Source: Cytidiella melzeri (taxonomy: Eukaryota > Basidiomycota > Agaricomycetes > Polyporales > Irpicaceae). Taken from it: DNA of 64,000 nucleotides. The position numbers and the translations under genes were made by a program. The notes beneath the pieces were generated by a model. It had not been told where the DNA came from, did no database searches, and worked only from the letters and a program-made list of their open reading frames with translations. Below are positions 58,353-64,000 of this stretch, piece by piece. How positions within the stretch are numbered: position 1 is the first letter of the stretch; every line of letters begins with the position of its first letter. The DNA lies in assembly GCA_022592445.1 (NCBI GenBank), contig JABYQR010000160.1, positions 35,646 through 99,645 on the forward strand, in the 5' to 3' direction.

Positions 58353-58886
58353 TTTTCTTTTGGCTCTCTATATTTTTTTTGGATTGAATTGCCTTGAACA
58401 ATTCGCTGTCGTCGTATGTAGTATTTTACCGGATGTTTTCCTCTTAAGCTTGGACGCTACTTTGTTATGGTTAGACATGATTGGATCTTTTGGCCAATAT
58501 GTAGAGTTTCATGTAGCTATGTGTGCTTTGAAGATGTGGCGTCTATTTTTGGTGTCTGCTCACTACGTCGGTTGACTCCTCGATGGTGGGTGTTGCAGTT
58601 GGCCTTGTCTGCGAACTCTGTGTGGTAAGTCGTAACTGACTGATCGCGATCGGGTACGAGCGGCCCGGGATCAACGGAGTACTGGGCGAAATGTAAAAAG
58701 TTTAAACCAAGTTGCTCCGACTCGGACTGGGATGCATGTCGCGAGATTTGCAACTCCCACTCGTGCTCGTCCTCCTTGTAAGCTCACAAAGATGTGCTAG
58801 CCGACCTTATCATCATCAAGCTTGAAAAAAAGCGTTACCTCTACACTCTTTTTTTCCGTCTCTGAAACGTCCACGAATACTTCGTC
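58353..58886. other. Intergenic, GH16 3' flank and carrier promoter
   Basis: About 530 bp. No other gene was recognised. Confidence 0.5.
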
Positions 58887-60168
58887 ATGGAAGCCCCGCC
58901 CGACGTCTTTGCCCCAGCCACAGACAACCCCAGCTCGTCCGTCGCGCTGCGGGCTGCAAAGGATATCACCTTTGGCAGCGTACGCCCACCTTTTTCTGAT
59001 TCCGAATTGACCGGACTGCTGAGCATGTATGTGGTGAACACAGATCGCAGGCATGACCGCCAAAGTTTTCGAACACCCGTTCGACCTGACAAAAGTGCGG
59101 CTGCAGTCGCAGGTTCTCGACGCCACAGCGAGGTTCAGCGGGCCTGTAGACTGCTTGGTGCAAACATGGAGAAAGGAGGGTGTGCGAGGGCTTTATAGGG
59201 TACGTGGTTCTGCCTGAAAAAGAAGAAGAAGAAAAAGGATTGCGCTCACCGAGAGTCACGCGTAGGGTTTACCTGCACCGATAGTCGGGGCAATGGCGGA
59301 AAACGCTTCTCTCTTCTTGTCGTATAACGAGCTTCAAAACGTGATGAGATGGTATAATGGCCAGCCACGCGCGAAGGAACTGTCCTTGGGACAGCTCGCC
59401 GTTGCTGCAGCGGGTGCAGGGACTATTACCAGTTTCTTCTTGTACGTCTTCTACCATTCTTCTTCTGCTTTCACTCTCACTCACTCACTCACTCTCTCTT
59501 TCTCTCTCTCATGACTTCCAAACATCTTGTGGATATGCAGAACACCTATAGAACTCGTCAAGTGCAAAATGCAGGTCCAGATGCTCTTGACACCAAGCAC
59601 ACCGACACAAGTCTTCGGTAGTGCCGGCGCTGCTGCTGATACGCCCGGCAGTCACCCGCCAGCATCCACTCCCATACAAAAGCTTCCCGGTCCGCTGTCC
59701 GTGCTCAAGTCCGTCGTACAAACATCAGGGCTCAAAGGGCTCTGGTTGGGCCAGACCGGCACTCTCATTCGAGAAACAGGCGGCGGCGTCGCCTGGTTCG
59801 TCACAAAAGAAGCCGTCGCCCGTCTTCTTCTCTCCCGTCGCGTTCCCATCACACCAGACGGGCAAAAACAGCATCTGGCGGTGTGGGAGTCAGCAGTGTC
59901 GGGAGCATGCGCAGGGCTAGCGTACAACGTCGCCTTGTTCCCCGCTGACACGGTGAAAAGTACGGTGCAGACGGAGGCCGAGATGCGACCGCGTGCGCCT
60001 GGTCAGCCCTACCCTAGCTTCTTCGCCACGGCGAGGGCGATGTACAGGGCGCAGGGGCTCAGAGGATTGTATGCCGGTTGTGGGATCACAGCGGTGAGGG
60101 CGGTGCCGAGCAGTGCGCTGATCTTTATAATATACGACGGACTGACGAGGAGATTTGGGCAAGAATAG
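58887..60168 (+). CDS. ARG11: Mitochondrial carrier, ARG11/arg-13-like ornithine transporter
   Basis: Predicted inner-membrane carrier that exchanges ornithine and related basic amino acids. Three repeats with signature motifs: HPFDLTKVRLQ (repeat 1, about 59065), TPIELVKCKMQ (repeat 2, about 59541) and FPADTVKSTVQ (repeat 3, about 59935). Start MEAPPDVFAPATDNP. Exon 1 (58887-58979) joins to 59044 to give FGS|IAGMTAKVF; the acceptor is the AG at 59042-59043 rather than the later CGCAG, which would break frame. RFSGPVDCLVQTWRKEGVRG and GLPAPIVGAMAENASLFLSY match the ornithine-carrier subgroup. It ends LTRRFGQE. Four exons. Substrate is inferred from resemblance and is not certain. Confidence 0.82.
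59471..59510 (+). repeat. CT/CTCA microsatellite in a carrier-gene intron
   Basis: CTCACTCACTCACTCACTC followed by CT repeats lies in the intron before the TPIELVK exon and forms part of its pyrimidine tract. An A/G-rich tract (GAAGAAGAAG) is in the preceding intron at about 59219-59238. Confidence 0.7.
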
Positions 60169-60278
60169 TGTGTATACAAGTATTTCTCATATTGTATTAG
60201 ATAACTGTCATGGATCACTAATATGGATAGACTGTTGCTGCTCAAAACATCTTGGAGAGTTGGAGCATGCTGGTGAGT

Positions 60279-61233
60279 TTATCTGGCTCCAGTACTTTTC
60301 TTCAGTTCTGCCAGGACTTTGTCGACCTCTTTGATATACCTGTCGTTAAGCTCTTGCAGCTGTAAGACGGAACATCAGAAACGGTACTCTGAGTGTTCGC
60401 AAAGGAGCTGAGAGCCTCACTTCGTTGAACTCTTGCGTGAACTTCTTGAAGCCGCCCTTCTTGACACTCATCGAGTGCTGCTTCCGTATATGCGTACGCG
60501 AATCTTCAGCATGCCGCTGCGCCGTGGAGTACAGTGCATATCGGGCTTCGACGGTCGGTCTGGTCACGGCACTCTTCAAGTGAGCTACAACACAAACCAC
60601 GACAAAAGTGGGCAAACACACACGCACTTGGGTACTGGAATTTTGATAGTTCTAGAATCCGCCCGCTGAGGATTCAGCCCAGGCAACTTTGCCTCATAAA
60701 TCGCGTTTTCTACGTGTTTCAAGGTCTACTGGATTTAGTGTAAGGTTTGCACAGCACATGAACCAATTCGTTCCCCGATGGGGCGAACTCACATGCTCCT
60801 CAAACACAGTGACCACGAGTGTCGTGCCGTCACGCACGCCCACGGTGGCGACCTCTTCAAGACGGACGCCTTTGCTGTCGCTGGAGGTGGGCAGCTTCAC
60901 TCGGACAGGTGCAAGCAGCCCGGTTGTGACGCGACCACTGGCACGGGTCTCCAGACTGGACACTTCCTTGCGGAATCGCTCTACGGAGCTCTTCATGCTC
61001 TCTTCGGCCTTGTGGTAGACTTCGCCTGCTGCTATCCGCTGTGAGGCGGGTACGAAGGCTTCTGGGTGTGGATCTTCCGCTGGCTCTGCATGTTTTGACT
61101 TTTTCTTTGACGCGTAGGGTCGTGTTTGTAGTACAGCAAGAGGAAGGGGGTGTAGGTGCAGCACCTGTCGTGCGAGGGCAGACGTTGGTTGTACGCGACC
61201 GACGCGAGCAATGGCAGCCTTCAGGAGAGACAT
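60279..61233 (-). CDS. RRF1: Mitochondrial ribosome recycling factor
   Basis: Releases ribosomes from mRNA after termination in mitochondria. Minus strand start MSLLKAAIARVGRVQPTSAL (61233). The first about 50 residues are basic and Ser/Ala-rich (LQTRPYASKKKS), as in a mitochondrial presequence. The RRF body follows: MKSSVERFRKEVSSLETRAS, GRVTTGLLAPVRVKLPTSSD, LEEVATVGVRDGTTLVVTVF at about 60800-60870. Then ENAIYEAKLPGLNPQRADSR, TIKIPVPK, and ALYSTAQRHAEDSRTHIRKQ with VKKGGFKKFTQEFNEL, ending LAELKKSTGAR with TAA at 60281-60279. Four or five exons. The end of a retrotransposon lies only about 30 bp upstream of the ATG. Confidence 0.88.
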
Positions 61234-61263
61234 GGGCGTGGTCACGACTCACGACTCCGAGTC

Positions 61264-61277
61264 TTTTTTTTTTTTTT
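61264..61277 (-). repeat. A14 run, likely poly(A) tail of the retrotransposon
   Basis: Fourteen T on the plus strand read as A14 on the minus strand. It lies downstream of the retrotransposon ORF and its 3' UTR in the same orientation, where a non-LTR element would end. Confidence 0.5.
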
Positions 61278-61287
61278 ATTATCTAAG

Positions 61288-61293
61288 TTTATA
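61288..61293 (-). promoter_or_regulatory. Possible TATA box for RRF1 inside the retrotransposon end
   Basis: The palindrome TTTATAAA (61288-61295) gives TATAAA on the minus strand about 55-60 bp before the RRF1 ATG, the same distance as other TATA boxes in this window. It lies on the element side of the A14 run. Confidence 0.4.
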
Positions 61294-61709
61294 AAGGTCC
61301 GTGCGTAACGTAGTTACATGTGAGACCATATTTCGAAACCATGAAACGGCTGCCAGCGCCCGCCTCGATTGTGGGTTGTTTTATACAGTCCTCGGATGAG
61401 TGGTGTGGACCGGACAGCGAGGCAGTGGTGTTCAGGCACCGCCCAAGTGTCACAACCTATACTTGGCAGAGACAGAAAGGGAGACATAGACCCCCGGCCC
61501 CATGTTGGCCTGCGGCTGCGAGTGCCCGCTGCAACTGCTACTTTCTGACGGTTTTTTCAGGACGGTTGAATGTGGTATGTCCTAGGCCTGATGACTTAGC
61601 CCCGTCTAAGCGCGTTGTCGCTACTACGCAGAAAGAGAAAATAACCCCCCCTCCGTTGAAGAAACAAAACCTGTACCAACATGCCAGGTCATGGCACACA
61701 AAAGCCCTT

Positions 61710-64000
61710 TCACTCACTTGGGTGAAGGGTTCCTTCGCCGGATGCAGGGTAGAGAACACCCCAGCCCGCATCCGTGGGTTCCCCCCAAGCCAAACGTCCT
61801 GCCTGACTGGGGTTCACCCGCCACCGCGTAGATTCCGACAACGAGGGGTCGACCTCGCCACCGTCCTCATGATGACCATAGCGTCTCGAATTGGAATCAC
61901 GGTTTGCCACGGGAAGGCGAAACTCATCCTCTCCGAAATCCAGCGCATCCGCTGGCATTCCATTAGCAAGGTATTGCCGCTCCCTCTGCGGCCCCCACCA
62001 ACTGGAGTGTGGAGATTTAAACTCCAAGTCGTCTGTTAGGTTTTTGAAAAACCATTCGACGAACTTTGCCCGGTCCTCCTCTGACCTAGCATTGGCCTCA
62101 GCTTCCGCTTTGGCATGGTGATCATCCGCCGGAATATGTTTCTCCTTTGGCGTCTTCACCTTCAATATTGGGTCACTCCTCTGCTCCTCAGAAGCCTCCC
62201 CTTTGTGTATGAGCGTTCTTATGGTCCACTCATGGCCTGACCTCCACACCTCACGCATAAACTTCCGGTGGGATTTGGGGCTGTAATCGATTGGTTTCCA
62301 CTTGGTATGGGCACCAAACACGGTTTGTTTAAGTATTGTTTCGGCCCACACTCGTGTTACCGCGTAGGAGTTGAAACAATTTGCAGCTAAATCTGAGGTT
62401 CTCGTTTCCACCAGATTAGCCCATTCAAAAGTTCCTGCCATGGGGTTCATGATCAAGAACACAAGGAGTTCGTTTTGTCCAAACGACTGTGTGCAGTTTT
62501 GGAAATCTGCAGAATCCATACCCGCAAGAGCTGCTAGTTCCTCTTGGTTGTATGGGTCAGGTGGTCTCCAAGCACGGTACCACAAAAGGCACTCGTCCAG
62601 CATATGCTTTCGAGTTTCAATAGCGCCACACGCACATTCCGCGGGGCCCTCCAGGTGAAATCTTTCACGGAACTCGCCAATAGGCATGTGTCCTGAGATG
62701 AGCCGTGTAGCAGCAGCATATTCCGCCACACCCACTGTATTATCAGGCTTATCAACGTTATACAATGCTGACTGAGCTCCGCCAAGGTTTTTCAACCACC
62801 AATGCCGTTTGGCTACTGGTGTCACTCCCTTGAATTCAGACGTTATAATAACGTTGCTGTGCCCTTTGTAATCAAAGTCTTTCATAAGACGATGCCACCG
62901 TTTAATAGCCATTGCATCTTTGTCTTGACGTGCCACACTCCACGAGGTAAATCTCGGTTGTGGTTTTTCTGTAGCCTCTTTGGCAAATTTGTCCATGTCC
63001 TCGTTGAGTGCGAGGCCAATGTGACTTGGTACCCAATGCAGCCCCACATAGCGTGCAGGGTTTGCGCTCAAGAAGTCTCGCACCCTTCGGCACGCTACCA
63101 AACGCATCATCTGTCCTGGGCCAACATTTGGCTTCAGGATGGATTGCAATGCAGACTTGTTGTCAGCAAAGAGGTGGATTTCAGTGATACTATCAGGAAT
63201 GTTCATGACAGCATCACTAATACCCATAGCAAGAGCACAAATTTCAGCGTCATATACGCCAGAATTGCCCATAGGGGTGTGTTTCCTAGTAAGAGTTACA
63301 CCCATGTGTCGTGTAGTCCATGCTGCTCCTGACTTGCGTCTTCTTGCAGACCCATCCCATATAAGAGATCCGTCAGTCCAAACTGAGCGGATGTCTTCAT
63401 TATGTTCTGTGAACTCAATTCGAGGTTTCAGATCTCCATCCACCCACGACCTAAAATCGTTGGAGGATTTGTTTGGCGCATCCACAAAGAACTTGATTTT
63501 GTCCTGGAACTCATCTAGAATGCGTTTACCGGGCCAGTTTTCAACATCAACAGGATCAAAGGCTTCGTCTGAAGTCATCCCTATTCTATGGATGTGCGCC
63601 AAAGGCGAATCCACTTTATATCGTCGTGCCCCCAACGGAAAAGGCATGCGACAATTTGCATCGTTTGTCTCCCACTCCGCCGGGAGATTAGCCCGGAGGG
63701 GGTGACCTCGATGCACTGTTCTCACTCTAAGAGCAGCTTTCGACATAAATTTGTCTACTTGGTGTCGGATGGGAATGAGCCCAGCCATCATCTCGAGTGC
63801 ACCAATCGGAGTGGTCTTAAAGCCACCTGTGATCCACCTCGCAGCTCGCGACTGAGCAAGTTGAAGCTCTTTCGCAATCCATTTCTGTCGCTTCCAATTG
63901 GGATCCCACCACAGTTGTGCACCGTAGAGTAGGACTGGAAGCACGTTAGAGATGTATAACCGTCTCTTATGATAAGGATTAAATCCTCGTTGAGAATTAA
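61710..64000 (-). CDS. Retrotransposon polyprotein, C-terminal part (RT end, RNase H)
   Basis: The frame is open to the window edge (reading ...NSQRGFNPYHKRRLYIS), so it is incomplete at its N-terminus. It starts with the post-RT thumb-like region (NVLPVLLYGAQLWWDPNWKR, LAQSRAARWITGGFKTTP). RNase H follows with the four acidic positions in place: WTDGSLIWDG, VYDAEICALAMG, LFADNKSALQSI and LNEDMDKFAKEA, plus HWVPSHIG. A zinc-binding-like cluster CACGAIETRKHMLDEC comes next. A further about 290 residues (from LAALAGMDSADF to SGEGTLHPSE) resemble no domain I know. The ORF has no internal stop over 744 codons from the first GTG, so the copy may be young. Confidence 0.8.
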   Translation of the reverse strand, partial: NSQRGFNPYHKRRLYISNVLPVLLYGAQLWWDPNWKRQKWIAKELQLAQSRAARWITGGFKTTPIGALEMMAGLIPIRHQVDKFMSKAALRVRTVHRGHPLRANLPAEWETNDANCRMPFPLGARRYKVDSPLAHIHRIGMTSDEAFDPVDVENWPGKRILDEFQDKIKFFVDAPNKSSNDFRSWVDGDLKPRIEFTEHNEDIRSVWTDGSLIWDGSARRRKSGAAWTTRHMGVTLTRKHTPMGNSGVYDAEICALAMGISDAVMNIPDSITEIHLFADNKSALQSILKPNVGPGQMMRLVACRRVRDFLSANPARYVGLHWVPSHIGLALNEDMDKFAKEATEKPQPRFTSWSVARQDKDAMAIKRWHRLMKDFDYKGHSNVIITSEFKGVTPVAKRHWWLKNLGGAQSALYNVDKPDNTVGVAEYAAATRLISGHMPIGEFRERFHLEGPAECACGAIETRKHMLDECLLWYRAWRPPDPYNQEELAALAGMDSADFQNCTQSFGQNELLVFLIMNPMAGTFEWANLVETRTSDLAANCFNSYAVTRVWAETILKQTVFGAHTKWKPIDYSPKSHRKFMREVWRSGHEWTIRTLIHKGEASEEQRSDPILKVKTPKEKHIPADDHHAKAEAEANARSEEDRAKFVEWFFKNLTDDLEFKSPHSSWWGPQRERQYLANGMPADALDFGEDEFRLPVANRDSNSRRYGHHEDGGEVDPSLSESTRWRVNPSQAGRLAWGEPTDAGWGVLYPASGEGTLHPSE

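Larger units (their letters stand above)
61264..64000 (-). mobile_element. 3' part of a non-LTR (LINE-type) retrotransposon
   Basis: It comprises the open end of an ORF from the right window edge to 61710, about 430 bp of 3' UTR, and A14 at 61264. The coding part has the C-terminal end of a reverse transcriptase, an RNase H domain and a Cys/His cluster, the order seen in fungal LINE clades that carry RNase H. The 5' part lies outside the window, so target-site duplication cannot be checked. Confidence 0.7.

Noticed and set aside
58980..59050. Suspected frameshift at the first intron of the mitochondrial carrier
   Set aside because: Using the AG at 59042-59043 instead of the later CGCAG gives FGSIAGMTAKV in frame.
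1..64000. CRISPR arrays, rRNA, tRNA or operon-like gene sets
   Set aside because: No regular spacer repeats, no rRNA text and no convincing tRNA box pairs were seen; the gene structure is eukaryotic throughout.

Overview
This window is nuclear DNA of a filamentous basidiomycete, most likely an Agaricomycete of the wood-decay type. The support is: many short introns (about 47-66 nt) in almost every gene; families typical of Agaricomycetes (DUF6533 membrane proteins, polyporopepsin-like aspartic proteases, degenerate F-box/LRR-like proteins, DUF3433 membrane proteins); and a Dikarya housekeeping set (NADP-isocitrate dehydrogenase, eL20, MSH2, mitochondrial RRF, an ARG11-like carrier). There is no operon logic; each gene has its own promoter, several with a TATA box 50-72 bp before the ATG.

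Layout. 1.4-8.3 kb: three tandem DUF6533 membrane-protein genes. 8.8-11.0 kb: a secreted serine carboxypeptidase. 11.5-13.3 kb: IDP1 with a mitochondrial and an alternative cytosolic start. 14.4-24.6 kb: three secreted aspartic proteases with a fourth DUF6533 gene (minus strand) between copies 2 and 3. 24.7-25.1 kb: an F-box relic. 26.7-28.4 kb: an RBR E3 ligase. 28.9-31.2 kb: eL20 and a small PY-motif membrane protein. 31.7-33.1 kb: short sequences with terminal inverted repeats. 33.3-36.7 kb: an F-box protein and an F-box pseudogene. 38.0-40.6 kb: a Dal5-type MFS transporter. 41.4-44.2 kb: a DUF3433 membrane protein. 46.4-49.4 kb: a secreted protein built from tandem Kre9/KNH-like modules. 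49.7-51.2 kb: an F-box protein with a possible N-terminal membrane segment. 52.0-61.2 kb: MSH2, a GH16 glucanase, a mitochondrial carrier and RRF1. 61.3-64.0 kb: the 3' part of a non-LTR retrotransposon that runs off the window and ends about 30 bp before the RRF1 start codon.

The most striking observation is splicing architecture. All four DUF6533 genes, including the divergent minus-strand copy, keep frame only if a 2-nucleotide micro-exon (AC, TC, GC or AG) is spliced between two ordinary-sized introns, just before a conserved Cys codon. The three tandem copies also share a 16-nt micro-exon. Other points: exon-duplicated modules with an intron at the same place in each repeat, a probable single-base frameshift in the Pro/Asn linker of that gene, a GC-AG intron in the transporter, an MluI cell-cycle box before MSH2, and a retrotransposon 3' end serving as the immediate upstream sequence of RRF1.

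Exon borders were assigned by eye from GT/AG signals, frame continuity and family consensus. No search or RNA data were available.
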